DNA from: Hawksworthiomyces lignivorus
Lineage: Eukaryota > Ascomycota > Sordariomycetes > Ophiostomatales > Ophiostomataceae
Assembly: GCA_002917075.1 (NCBI GenBank)
Contig: NTMA01000042.1
Span: 1 to 64,000, forward strand
Length of the DNA: 64,000 nucleotides
Reading direction: 5' to 3'
Below, piece by piece: positions 10,828 through 21,979 of the stretch. Position numbers and translations under genes: made by a program. Every line of letters starts with the position of its first letter. Within the stretch, counting starts at the first letter, position 1. Under the pieces are notes generated by a model. The model was not told where the DNA came from and made no database searches. It saw only the letters and a list, made by a program, of their open reading frames with translations.

Positions 10828-10971
10828 GTATTTTGATTCTTCTGATTCTTAACTGTATTTTCCACCTACACAAAGCCTCTTTGGAGGATTACTAAAAACA
10901 TATAATCAACTCCTTTAAAGTTGATTTATTTTCACAGCAATTTTCCTGTAATAAAATTATACGGTTGATTC

Positions 10972-11157
10972 TGTCAAGTCAGTTTGAGTAGAGCCATTGA
11001 TTAGGAGAGGGGAGAGGCCAAAAGAGATATCCTAGAGGGAGGCAGGGCGAGGAGCCCTCTCTATATAGTGCTATATACAGTGTATCACCACGGTATTCAA
11101 GTGATAGGCATACGGTATCAACCTACAGACATTGTATTATATAAGCACTGCTCAACA
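10972..11157 (+). mobile_element. Solo LTR, family 1 (copy 2)
   Basis: 186 bp from TGTCAAG to CTCAACA, flanked by the perfect duplication GATTC (10967-10971 and 11158-11162). It lies about 145 bp downstream of the sugar porter stop. It looks the least mutated copy and contains a short extra GGAGAGG repeat. Confidence 0.94.
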
Positions 11158-11162
11158 GATTC

Positions 11163-11728
11163 CACCCCTGGGCGGCACTGTCTTTCCTCCAGGGATGCCT
11201 GGTACCTCTGAGCGCAACGACACTGAGCATCTCGACTTCACAAGTGGATATATCTCCATAGCTGCCAAAGCCACTCTTAACATTCTCTTAGCCCTTTGTG
11301 CATGTATGCTCAGCTTGATTTTCCTATATAACCAGCTTCTTGGCAGGATTGTTGATCCACAACCTGCGGAGCTCACCAAATACGAGAAGACACACTAGAC
11401 ACAGGCTTTCTGGACATGGCCGAGTGTAGCTGTGGTAACGGAACACACAATGATTGAATTCTTCTGGGAGCTTCGGAATTGAGCAACATACTGACGGACC
11501 ACTCGATCGAACAGACGACGTAAAGAACTGCATAGATATTTTGCTACAGCACTGCCGGGCAGTATCGAGACAGGAATTGACCGTCAACACAGCAGCCAAA
11601 TCTCTGCGCAGCCTTTATCAGTTGTCCGATTGTATGGTCGGCTCGGTTGTCAAGTACTACGCTAGAGTAGAAGCGCTCGCCTATAGACTCATATGACTCC
11701 CCCTATCCACCCAGCTCGGTCTGCTAAG
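11163..11728 (+). other. Possible coding relic downstream of solo LTR
   Basis: Bases 11163-11398 read as an open frame with a hydrophobic segment (TLNILLALCACMLSLIFLY). Bases 11454-11696 read as an 80-codon frame rich in short helical sequence (DDVKNCIDILLQHCRAVS). The end of the latter loosely resembles the C-terminus of fungal Zn2Cys6 regulators. The frames do not join and I name no gene. It may be a decayed regulator interrupted by the LTR. Confidence 0.25.
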
Positions 11729-12273
11729 CTAGGCCTTCGGCACGCCAACATTATCTATTAATTGATCTATCGTCTTGTTGTCGAACGTCATCATGTAGGA
11801 CCTGTAGATGTTGCCGCCCGTCCAGAGGCAACCGAGCCGAGTTTGATAAAACCGGACTGTTAGGATAATCGTCGCACACATAGCCTCGGAATGCTTGGAC
11901 TGTAAAAGAGATCCCTTTAGTATCCCCGTGTCATATATAAAGCCTCATTCAACGGCTCGAGTCACTATGTTCATGGCTTGGGGGAGGTGCAAGAAAGAAG
12001 GGGACCCTTACTGTGACACCTGGCGTCGAGAATCTTGACATCTAAGCCATGTGTATCCTCCGGAAGAGGTCGGCACAGCTTGTCCCAAGCAGGGAGAGCA
12101 ATCTCAGTACCTAACTTCCTGCCGCTTCCGACATTGTACTCAGTACTCCAAGTAAACATGGCAACCGGCTTGTAACTGAAGCAATTGGCGTCAGGGGTGT
12201 CATCTTGCTGGACCGGAGCAGCTGCAGTGCTGAGGACGAGGGCAAGGATGGGAGCGAAGGTTGTGTAGCCCAT
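11729..12273 (-). CDS. Small secreted cysteine-containing protein A
   Basis: Two exons, 12273-12012 and 11856-11729, give 129 residues. The intron (155 bp, GTAAGG to AACAG) was placed so that the second exon reads RLGCLWTGGNIYRSY, which matches the paralogue at 12658. A signal peptide (residues 1 to about 19, cut after STAAA) precedes a mature region with four cysteines near 31, 67, 86 and 97, which could form two disulfides. I know no family for it. The size, secretion and subtelomeric site fit an effector-like or antimicrobial protein, which is inference only. Confidence 0.65.
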
Positions 12274-12657
12274 CTTGGCAGAGCTCTTTAGGCAATTAAT
12301 CGTGTTGCCTCAGGCTCAGACTAGGTCGATTCCGTCTCAAAGTTCCACTTAAGACATAATTATATATTGTCTCTAAGAAGTACTCAGTGTAAAGGCTTAA
12401 TTAATAAATAAATCGTCTAATAGTTATTGTTATACTATATTCCGTTTTTAAACGACAAGTTAGGTGTATAAAGAATGAGCGATGGCAGGGTTGAGTATCG
12501 AATGATTAATCTTTTTTCGTTTGTCTTTTATAAGTTATAGAAATAATTACCAATATACTTAGTCTCGAGATTTAACCAGACGTCGCCCCGGGAGTTCCCC
12601 GTACAACGTAGTCAGTACAGTCGCGAGAAGGCTCTACTACCATCAGTAGTTATAAAT
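12274..12657. promoter_or_regulatory. Shared upstream region of the small-protein pair
   Basis: 384 AT-rich bases between two divergent related genes. TATAAATATG ends at the start codon of the right-hand gene. No repeat or RNA gene was recognised. Confidence 0.4.
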
Positions 12658-13322
12658 ATGCAACCCATCTCCATTCCATTTTGTCAACCCTCAAGTAGCT
12701 TACGCCCAATCTGTTTCCGTCACCCTAGAAGTTTGATCACTGTTACAATCGACGACAATCTGCATATCACCACTCTTACCTCCTATTGTACACTCGTTTT
12801 ACATGCTAGCGCTATCCCAGTCGGACTCGTGAAGTCCCGCTCCTTCTGCTCTGGCGACGAACCCCTTGCCTTCTTCGACGTGTGGCCAGACAACTGCAAC
12901 GTTGGGAGCCAATGGCCTTTAAGCCAAGAGATTGTCATGTCCTCATGGACCGATCTCTGTTTCCCTCTTCCAGATAAGGCACATAGCTTTGATGTTTCTA
13001 GAATAAGCAACGGATGTCGCAGTAAGTATACCTTTATACTTTCACATAATCTAAGATTTAGGCTGGGCGTATTACCTGGATATCCCGATAAGTCAGGACT
13101 GACCCGGTCATCTCTCAATTAGTCTTAGCTTTCAACGGCCCCCAATGCGATTATCTATGACATGGAGATTACGCGGACAGGCTTGGTTGTCTTTGGAATA
13201 ATGGGAAGCCTTACAGGTCTTTTAGGTTGGACTGTGGAAATGAAACATCGATAACTCCGGGGAAACAAAAGCGCGACACGCTTGCTATACTAGACCCGGC
13301 GCCACTATCTTTCACTATTTAG
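12658..13322 (+). CDS. Small cysteine-containing protein B, paralogue of A
   Basis: Exons 12658-13021 and 13168-13322 would give 172 residues. The shared core aligns with protein A: LAFFDVWPDNCNVGS, SWTDLCFPLPDKAHSFDV, NGC, and after the intron RLGCLWNNGKPYRSF. The intron lies at the same position and phase in both genes, which supports common descent. The first 55 residues are not a normal signal peptide; YCTLVLHASAIPV may be the true hydrophobic core behind an unrecognised upstream intron, so the start is uncertain. An earlier acceptor (near 13128) would end the protein at once as NGPQCDYL. The gene may be partly degenerate. Confidence 0.5.
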
Positions 13323-15142
13323 TATTATTTAGCAGTGCTAGCTCTGAAGACTATTTTGATATTCAGCCAATATTGATGTAAGAACCGCAATTAATGCTGC
13401 GTGCTTCGTCACAGTAATACTTGAGCATAAGAGATTGCTATGGCAAGTGAACTTGTCGACCGGCTTTGTTTTATGCGTTAGCCTATCTCAGTTTGAACTG
13501 GAACGTAGTAATAATTCCCATCTTCACACATCTCAGTAACACATCGTATGCTGATAATTATAATCTCCGCTATTGCCCCCTGGACAACGAGGGTAGCTGT
13601 ATTGGCATAGGGAGTGATGGCAATCTCGACGTCTTCAACAGCTCAACTAGTCTCTACTAGCTAACTCTGCCCTGCATTTCAGCTTGTTACAGTAGTGTAC
13701 CTAAAGCGACCCAAGGCTCCGCTTGGGCTGGCTGTTCTTCTTGTTCGAGATCTATCCGGACATAAAGTCGATCAAACTTAGTTCATCTAACATATCACCA
13801 CCCCAATATTATTGGGTGTAGATGTTATAGGGTATACAGGACCTGTAAGGTCTTATAATATGATCAAATTTAACACCAAATTTATAAATTCAATAACTAA
13901 CCAACCAGCATAGCTATTGGGACCAAAATAAAACTGTTGAGAAGAGAATTTTCTACTTCTCATATTCCCACCGTCGTCTTAACACTCAGGGTTTTGGAAA
14001 AGACCAGGGTGCTCACGAAATTATTTTTCCGTAAAATGATTTTTGTATAGGAAAAATTAAAAAATCGACTCACCACTATGACAATATCCCCTGCCTGCCC
14101 AACGGTCTGCACCAAAGCACCCTCGAGGGTAAATAGACGTCGAGGGTAGACAGGCCCCGAGAGTAAACAAGTCTTCCAACTACCCTATAATATTTTAGGC
14201 TATAACTATGCTAGATTCTAACCTATTAGTTAGTAAGTTAGACCTTCCTACTCAGAAAAATTCAACCTATATAACAGTGATGCTTATGTAAGTAGTAGGT
14301 CCAACAATCCACCGTAGGAGTACCGTGTCAGGTTTAATATACATAAAAACTATAAAATTTATATAAAATTCTTTATAAATAAAAAATTTGACATTGTACA
14401 AAGATTTATCCAACCGTAAAGACGTTTTTTACCAAATCTGGTAATAAATAAATAAAAGACTCTAAATAATCGAAAATTCCTTATAACACATTTACTAGAA
14501 TTTTATATTTCTCTCGAAAATACCTTTTCATGTAAAGAAGACTATTCGTTAAAACAAAACCACAATCATAGTCAAAAGAAATAATACCTACTTGGGGTTC
14601 GAGACGCAAACGAAAACGGACTAAGAGCCCGTCGATGTCGACCATTATTACTATGAAATTTCACTACATCATAAACACAACCGTGATAGTCGCCTACAAA
14701 ACGGTGGATAAAACAATACAGAAAAAAAAAAAGAATAACGCGTCAGAAGACGCGTTTGTGCCACATTAAAAGAAGGAAGCCCGCTTTCCATGTCAAAAAA
14801 ACTCAAGTTCCTTTTTTTTTTTTTTTTTTGGCTTGATTTGGACAGGAATGGTACAGGCCAACAAAAGCTGTATTGCGACGCACTACAGAGGGGTGTTCGT
14901 ACCTAATATATAAAATAATAATCGCGCACAAACAAACTTAACATAAACGTTCGAAAAAAAAAATTACAACAATACATCTTCTTTGTCATTACGAGAGCCG
15001 CAACAAGAGCTGGAAAACAGTCCGTCATTTATTTTATGTTTGAAACACAGGTCAACAACAACCACTCATGACGGAGTTAGCTTCAGCACTTCGTAGAACA
15101 GAGCTGATTGACGAAACGTCCTTGACAAAAAGAATTCCAGTC
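13323..15142. other. AT-rich gene desert with decayed sequence
   Basis: 1.8 kb without a credible gene. An open frame at 13466-13660 (64 codons, two Cys) sits just behind protein B, and I cannot support it as a gene. From about 14340 the sequence becomes strongly AT-rich; 14401-14760 holds about 19 CpG against 5 GpC, a mild version of the skew seen at the telomere. A T-run of about 18 lies at 14813-14829. I see no terminal repeats. Confidence 0.5.
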
Positions 15143-16985
15143 TCACCACACATAGCGAAATTGTGCGGCTTGCTCATAGTCAGTCAGGTCGTAAAACTCA
15201 TTTATCTCATTCACGCCTCCCTGATGTAAGCCAGATAAAACACCTCCGGTTGAACTGATTCTGGTATTTGGATCAATAAAACCATGCTCGGTATTCCGTT
15301 TTCGGTTGACCCAAGATAGGTATAACGTGAAGGCACCGGCCAGCAGAATCAGCAGGGCAAAGCACGCAAAATTTGCCTTGAACGCCGTGACGTACCGAGG
15401 GGCCTCGGAGGCAACAAACAGCTGAGGAGCGATCACCTGGCCGGCACAAAAAGCAATGAAAATAAGAGCAGAAGCCGTGGCCTTCTTAGTGGTTCCCGCA
15501 ATGTTGGCGGTGAACATGGACCAGGACATAATTGTGATAATGCTGTGCGTCTGGATGATGTAGTAGGAAGCTAGGCGACCGCCCCGGTTGGACGATGGCA
15601 GCTTGTAGAGAAGAATGGCCCCGATGAGCGCGGGTATTTGCGTGGCGACCATGACGATACAGCGACAGTTGGGGAAGCGCGAGCACGTGGCGCCCGTCAC
15701 CAGGATGGTGGCACCCTGGATGGCGCCTAGGGGTATCTGTAGCAGGGTAGTATTGAGGGCACTGAAGCCAAAGCCCTTGATGACGATGTTGCCGAAGCTA
15801 GCAACGCCGCCAGACGGCAAGTTGGTGAGAAACTGCATCGCAACTAATGCCCACACCTGGACGTCCATCAAGCATTCCCGAAATTGATACCATTTCCAAT
15901 GGTGGTTGATAATGCCGGTGCGGTTCTGCCGTACACGCTCAATGGCCAGAGCACGGTCCTTCTCCGACAGCCAGCGTGCAGACATGGGACTGCTAGGAAT
16001 AACAAAGAAAAGAACAATGCCATACACAATTGTCACGGCGCCAAAGATGATAAAGTACCAAATCCAATTGCCCAATGAGAGTCCCGAGTGGATGTGGCCA
16101 ACGCCGTAACCAATGATGCCGCCCAGAATCTGCCCGACGGCATTGCCAAGAAACCACCAGCCCATTCTCTCTGGCTGTTCTGAGCGCTTGTACCATTGTG
16201 ATGTCATAAACATGAACGTGGGATTGATCACAGATTCAAAAACGCCCAGAATGGCGCGAACGGTCATAATAGAGGCAAACGACCGGCATGCGGCAATCGC
16301 CATCAGAGTGACCCCCCAGAGGATGACGCTGATAGACATAAAAGGGCCAATAGGGAATAACTGGAGGGAACGCGACACGAATGGTTGCGCAACAAGGTAA
16401 GCTGTGAAATTAGTTAGTATAGCAAATATAGAAACATCATAAATAGGGTGAAAAAAAAATTAGACGAAAGGGTTCTGTCAACGAAGAAAACCCACCAAGA
16501 TAGAAAACAGAGCCGCTAGCCCAACTGTATTGGCCGGAAGTGATGTGCTTTACAGGTTAGTTGTGAATGCCGCAGCGGCGATAGTTAACCGAGGCACCTA
16601 AGCTTACCATGTCGTGTTGCAGCCCAAAGTTTACGGAATTGGACATTGCATTTTTGTCCATAAAATTCAGAGTATTTGTAATAAGCATCTGGTGATACAA
16701 GTCAGATCAATTGGGAAGAGACGGAAGCTGGTGAAAATATAACCAGGGACAACGGACAAGAGGTATCAGCCACATATCAATCTTGCGCAAGATGCGCCGA
16801 TCTTCCTCTGGTGTTATTTCGGCAACTCCATATGCCTGTACAAAGGCCAATGCGTCGTCCGCATCGAGTTTGTGATGTAATTCTTTCTCAACCTGCTGCT
16901 CGTCTACCAGGATGGTGCCACGACGCTGGGATGCCGCTATGCTATTGTTATCGCCAGCAATCTTATCTTTGTCTGGAATCGCCAT
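15143..16985 (-). CDS. MFS anion permease, Dal5/Tna1-like (ACS family)
   Basis: Four exons fit: 16985-16758, 16688-16608, 16547-16496 and 16401-15143, giving 539 residues. The first donor is the weak GTCCGT, and the others are ordinary. The N-terminal RRILRKIDMWLIPL followed by LNFMDKNAMSNSVNFGLQ and QYSWASGSVFYLGAYL is the standard opening of the anion:cation symporter family (allantoate, nicotinate, pantothenate carriers). About twelve membrane segments follow. It lies divergent from the C45 gene at 17677 with a 690-bp shared spacer. The substrate is not readable from sequence; a carboxylate or amide nitrogen source is likely by family. Confidence 0.87.
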
Positions 16986-17676
16986 TTTTCTGAGACAATT
17001 AGCGTAAATATAAGAAGCAGAAGAAGGATAAACGCCCGCGAATGGAGATATAACAAAGGAACTAGTAAGGACAAACGTTAAAGAGAACGCATCCCTCGAC
17101 TATAAGAACACTTTCTCAGCAACTCGACACACCCCGAACTTCCTATTGCCACGACCATAGATACCTGCATCTATCAACATAGAAGTAAATAAGTGAACCT
17201 TATCTCATAGAACAAAGTATAAAGTAGGAAAACATCCCATCTGACATGATAAGACGGCGTCGCGAAGCATAGTTTCACTGAAAGCCCCACTGTAAGAGGG
17301 GTGAAGAGAAAAATACTCCACGGCCTGGTATCTCCACTATCGTCTAATCCGTCGGCTACGAACTCTTACCGGATTGGGTAAGAGATGCATGCAAGCACAG
17401 AGCCACGCTAATATTGTTCAGTCACAGCATTTTATAAGGAACGAACTAGCGCCAGGCGCGCCAATTATTATGCCAGTATCAACGAATCTTATCATGTCCT
17501 GCCTTGGGACGATCGAGTAGATATACGACTGTCTAGTGCTTAAGATCATATGAATGCAGCAGCACTAGGAACGTTATCGGTATATCTGTAGATTTGTTCA
17601 TAATTTCCGTGTACATTCTCTTTTTCATTTTAACAGTCTAGGACCACACTGAGACGTCGCCCCAGGCCAGTGTAAC
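16986..17676. promoter_or_regulatory. Divergent promoter permease / C45 gene
   Basis: 691 bp between divergent starts. No credible frame and no repeat. A pyrimidine-rich tract (CTCTTTTTCATTTTAAC) lies about 60 bp before the C45 start. Nothing else recognised. Confidence 0.4.
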
Positions 17677-19011
17677 ATGGCTTCTACCTCTTCTTTTCCC
17701 ACAACTCGTGTGCCACCACCAACTCGCACCACTCCTTTCTATGAACACGTCCGAGTGAACGGGCTGCCCAAGGAACGTGGTCGGCAGTATGGAGTCCAGG
17801 CCGCGGGAAAGATCCGTCTTAATGTCAAGCACTATCTGCAGCCCGGGCAGCTCCCACCGTGGAAACAAACTATTCAATATATACATAACATTTATATACC
17901 AGGACTCCAACAATACTTCCCGTCCGCGCTCGATGAGATGATTGGCATTGCGGAGGGTGCAGGGGTTACACTCGAAGAAATTGTCATGCTGAATGCGCGA
18001 TATGATCTATCACGTGCTCCCGGGGGCTCTCGATACCGGCCACGGACCCAACAACATCGGAAGACAAATGTTTCAATTTCTGCTTTGCCAATGCCTTCCG
18101 TTTTGGTAAACATGAACGAAGGCCGTGCCGAAAAAAGTGAAGTGGATGACTGGGATGATTTAGACAACGAGTGTACGAGCTGTGCTTTCTGGTCTGGAAC
18201 TACAGAAGGGGGGCTAGCATTGACAGGCCAGAACTGGGACATTTCATCCCACTTGTATCAGAACGATCTTGTCATATTTTTGGAAATCCACCCAGACCCT
18301 TCAGAAGGCATTCCGAGCATGTTTCTTGTCACGGAAGCGGGTCAGATGGGCCGCTCCGGAATGAACTCGGCCGGGCTTGGCTTGACGTCGAATTCTCTCA
18401 ACTCTACGGCCGACTATTTCCCAGAGGCTGGCGAGACAACCCAAAAACCGATGCTTCCAGTGTCTCTCCTTCGACGTCTGTATCTGCAAGAGTCATCGTT
18501 CCCCAAGGGCCTGCAAGCCATATACAACGCGCCCCGCCACGTCTCCAACAATCTGACTCTCTGCACAGCTGAAGGCTTCGGGCTCTGCATGGAGCTGACG
18601 CCATACGAGGCATTTGTCCTACCACCGGCATTCTCCACCACTGCCTATGTCATTCACTCAAATCACTTCTTGGCGCCAGCCATTCACGCGCGCACTGATA
18701 TTTCGGACTCGTACGCCGGGGGTAGCAGCTGGTTCAGGAACTTACAGCTCGACAAAGGCGTACAGCCATATCTTGATGGCAAAGTTAACGTAGACGTTCT
18801 AACACGAGCTTTCTCAGACCATCTGGGTTATCCCCAGAGCCTCTGTCAGCATCCCGACGCCTCGGGTGGTGATGGCATACCCGGGTATCCTTTCAAGAAG
18901 AGCATGACGGTTGTCTGCGTTGTATATGATCTATCGCGTAAAGTTATCACGGCCTGTAAAGGCCCTCCTTGCCAAGGCGTGTTTGAAAAATTCCGGCTGG
19001 AAAGCATCTGA
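17677..19011 (+). CDS. Peptidase C45 / acyltransferase-like N-terminal nucleophile hydrolase
   Basis: Intronless, 444 residues. It resembles the C45 family, whose best known member is isopenicillin N acyltransferase of Penicillium. Members cleave themselves before a cysteine that becomes both N-terminus and nucleophile. Here the likely cleavage is before Cys166 in NECTSCAFW. Other family marks are GRQYGVQAAG near 36, IAEGAGVTLEEIVMLNARYD near 91-110, TGQNWD, TEAGQMGRSGMNSAGLGLTSNSL and the C-terminal VCVVYDL. No signal peptide is seen, and the C-terminus RLESI is not a peroxisomal signal, unlike the penicillin enzyme. It may hydrolyse or form amide bonds in a small-molecule pathway. It is convergent with the regulator at 19111, about 100 bp apart. 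Confidence 0.85.
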   Translation: MASTSSFPTTRVPPPTRTTPFYEHVRVNGLPKERGRQYGVQAAGKIRLNVKHYLQPGQLPPWKQTIQYIHNIYIPGLQQYFPSALDEMIGIAEGAGVTLEEIVMLNARYDLSRAPGGSRYRPRTQQHRKTNVSISALPMPSVLVNMNEGRAEKSEVDDWDDLDNECTSCAFWSGTTEGGLALTGQNWDISSHLYQNDLVIFLEIHPDPSEGIPSMFLVTEAGQMGRSGMNSAGLGLTSNSLNSTADYFPEAGETTQKPMLPVSLLRRLYLQESSFPKGLQAIYNAPRHVSNNLTLCTAEGFGLCMELTPYEAFVLPPAFSTTAYVIHSNHFLAPAIHARTDISDSYAGGSSWFRNLQLDKGVQPYLDGKVNVDVLTRAFSDHLGYPQSLCQHPDASGGDGIPGYPFKKSMTVVCVVYDLSRKVITACKGPPCQGVFEKFRLESI

Positions 19012-19110
19012 GAGAAGTCTTTTGTAGCAGATAGATATTTTCTAAAATTGAGGTCCGTTCTGTACATATCCGTCGCTGGTCAAAAAAATAAATAGAAGCG
19101 CAAGCACACG

Positions 19111-21307
19111 CTATAGTATGAAAACTTCACCTGCCGATTCCATCATGGCCGCGATATCACATGGGCCCTTGACCTCTCGTCGTAGTTTGATAATGCGCTC
19201 CAGAAGCCGTCTCGTCTTGCTCAAATTTGGTCCCGACGTTTCGGCGTGCACAAGGGTGCTGATGGCCCACGACTGGTAGACGGGATCGGTTGTTTCGGCA
19301 CCCGCCAGAAAAAGCAGCTGCGACCAGATGCCCTGCGGGGAGTTGGGCCGAGACAGTGTCGCCTGCCGTGCAAGGCGTATGATGCACGCCGCGCTGTCGG
19401 CAGACGAAGGGAGGAGCGTCTCGCACGGGTCGACGGGTATTGCACTGGGTCGGTTTGTGTGGTATGCGACCACGCACCCGTGGTAAATGGCTATGATCTG
19501 CAGCCAGTTGAACTCGAGAGCGGTCAGTGCAGATGTCGCGGCGTCCATGTCGCCTGCCGCCACACGCAGGGCGCACTTTACGGCCGGGATGTCGTAACTT
19601 TCTAGCAGCCTCTTGATGGCTAGAATACTCGAGCAGATGCTCATCCAAGATTCTCGGAGGGGTTCGCCATAGTTATTCTTCCTCCAAAGGCCGAGATGGC
19701 TGCAGGAGCCACGGGCGATATTGAGGCGCAGAGCAAGTCGCAGACAGGCCTGCATCTCAGATCTTGCCGCAACATTCGACTGCGCGCCAAATACGTCATA
19801 TATGCCGTTTTCCGACTCCTGTGCCACTCCTTCTTCTCGCTCGGTAGCAGTGAAAAAGTAGCGATCATGGTCAGACAGATACATCTGGAGACATTGAAGA
19901 AAGCGGCAACTACTTCCAAACGGAGCAGCTCGAGCATCATACGCACTGAGCCATATCACCACCCGGATGGCAACAGGTCTAAGCCGTTCATGAATGATAT
20001 CCGGTCCATAATTCTCAAACAGGGGCTGGATCACACTTGCAGCATAGTCCAAGAGCGTAAGAAATCGCTTGACGCCTTTGGCGAGAAACAACTCGTATTG
20101 AAGCAGAAACCATACAGTCACGAGAGTTAAATCGATGTGCTGGATGGCCTGGGTATCGTTGTGTAAAAGCTGCTCTGCACGCTCGTAGCGCAGCTCCGCA
20201 TCTGCTGTCGATGAAGATTTGACGTGCGCTAGATGGAGGGCGGCCCAGGCTAGAATGGCTTCATAGAGCGGTGCATGAGTGAGAGCCATGTTGGTGAATA
20301 TGTGGCAGTAGATGTTGTCCGAGTTGGAACTGCGCAGCTTGACAAATTGAACCATAGTACTTAGAAAATGCTGCAGAGGCTCGCGGTCTTCTGGCCGTAT
20401 CGATACCATCACCTTAGCATCCGGGGCTGGTATAGAAGCAGAAAGCGGAAACTGGGACGGCATGGGTTGCATGACCAATGGGACTATCGATTCTCTCCTG
20501 TCCAATGTCATCTCCATGGTGCGGGTGGTACCATGAAAGATGTTGGGCTCCGCCGACGGGTAGTCGAAGCCGGAAGGAAAGTCGTCAAACGCAGGGAGTG
20601 CATCCCAAAGGCCTTCAAAACTTCCGGCCTTACTCGATCCGTATTGAAGCCCAATTGCACCCAGGATGTCGCCATCGGATGGCATTAAGCTATTTGACTC
20701 AAAATACATCGGAGTCACATTGTTTACCTCTAACCAGGTCGCCGTAGAGTCCGCACTAGTCGCACCGGCAATAGCATTCGCCGTCGGCGATTCTGGACAG
20801 GACACGGGGGGCACAACTATTTGATCTACCAATGATCCTTCAGGCGGGGTAGCACAGGGCGACGGCGAAGATATCACACCAGACAAACGGGTTGGAGGAG
20901 CAAGACTAGGTGGGGACCCCAATAATAAACTGGGTTGTGATGAATCAAGAAGCAGTTGCCTGCCGCTTCCTGACAGTGCCGAAGACATATTACATGCCGA
21001 CTGGTTGCGCGAGTTGACAAACCGCACTCGGTACCTTGTCTGCCGCATTGGCGCAGGTTTTCGATTCACGGGGATCTGGTCAAGCGGCAAGAAAGAACAA
21101 GGGAGCCGCAAGCGGAGACAGGCTCCGCATGCCGGGTGCCGAACCTCGTCGCATCTGACCTTCCGCTTGCGGCACGTGAGGCATCCTGAGCCGAGGTCGG
21201 CTCCGTTAGCTACATACGCAGTCAAGCGAAGCAAGCTTCACATCTTCTCGTCACCTTTCTCCTTCTTGCTCACCTGTTCTCGATCGCTTCCGTTTGCTGC
21301 CTTCCAT
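19111..21307 (-). CDS. Zn2Cys6 transcription factor
   Basis: Exon 1 21307-21274 (MEGSKRKRSRT), an 88-bp intron, then exon 2 21185-19111, giving 702 residues. Splicing is needed because the long frame itself has no ATG before the zinc cluster. The binuclear cluster follows CX2CX6CX7CX2CX6C: CLTCRKRKVRC, then CGACLRLRLPC, residues about 13-41. A low-complexity linker and a C-terminal fungal-specific regulatory region follow (ALTHAPLYEAILAWAALHLA near the start of that region). It lies between the C45 gene (convergent) and the ABC transporter (divergent, about 670-bp spacer), the usual place for a local pathway regulator. Confidence 0.9.
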
Positions 21308-21979
21308 GGCGGGCTATGTGATATTGAGTAGCAAATTGGCCACACAGATTTGACGGGTCTTTTTTGGACTTTCCGTATTCATCAATTTTGCTTGGTGATT
21401 ACGATCCAGAAACCGCGAAGCTCTCGAATTCGGTGCATTCGCTAGTCGGCGCAGAGTGCTCGATAAGAGCCTTTCCCCTCTCCGTGATAAGATAAATTAT
21501 TAGCGGTAGCGTCATCTTGTTACGGTCGGCTATTTACTTACCTGATTAGGAAATCCATCAGCCGATATCGTCGCCCTAAAGATGTGCACCAGCGGGCCAA
21601 TTGTGGCTGGCACAAAATCTACCTACAATACGTCTGCCGTTGCTACTATGATCCGCTTAATGCCTCCTCGCCGTAGTGCACAAAGCGCTATGAAGCTTTA
21701 CAAAGGCGAGCATCGGAAATTAAGCACGAAGAACCAAGAAATGTTGAAACCCTTAGTGGTCAGTCTATTACTAACAGATAGGTAACTAACTCAATTTCCG
21801 GCCATATAGGGACGGCATCACTTATCCCTCATAAGCCCAGTAACAGAGATATTTACATGACCTGGATTAGTGAATTGATAAACCGTGAACCTATTTCGGC
21901 TGGAAAGCATTACATGTTGAAGTTTCATATATCTCGTCTTTTCTAGCCACGCTACTCAAGCTGAGTCTGCTACTTGGGG
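21308..21979. promoter_or_regulatory. Divergent promoter regulator / ABC transporter
   Basis: 672 bp. CGG triplets at 21462 (GTCGGC), 21527 (GTCGGC) and 21709 could be half-sites for the adjacent Zn2Cys6 factor; no clear inverted pair is visible. A short frame at 21582-21785 lacks recognisable similarity. Confidence 0.4.
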
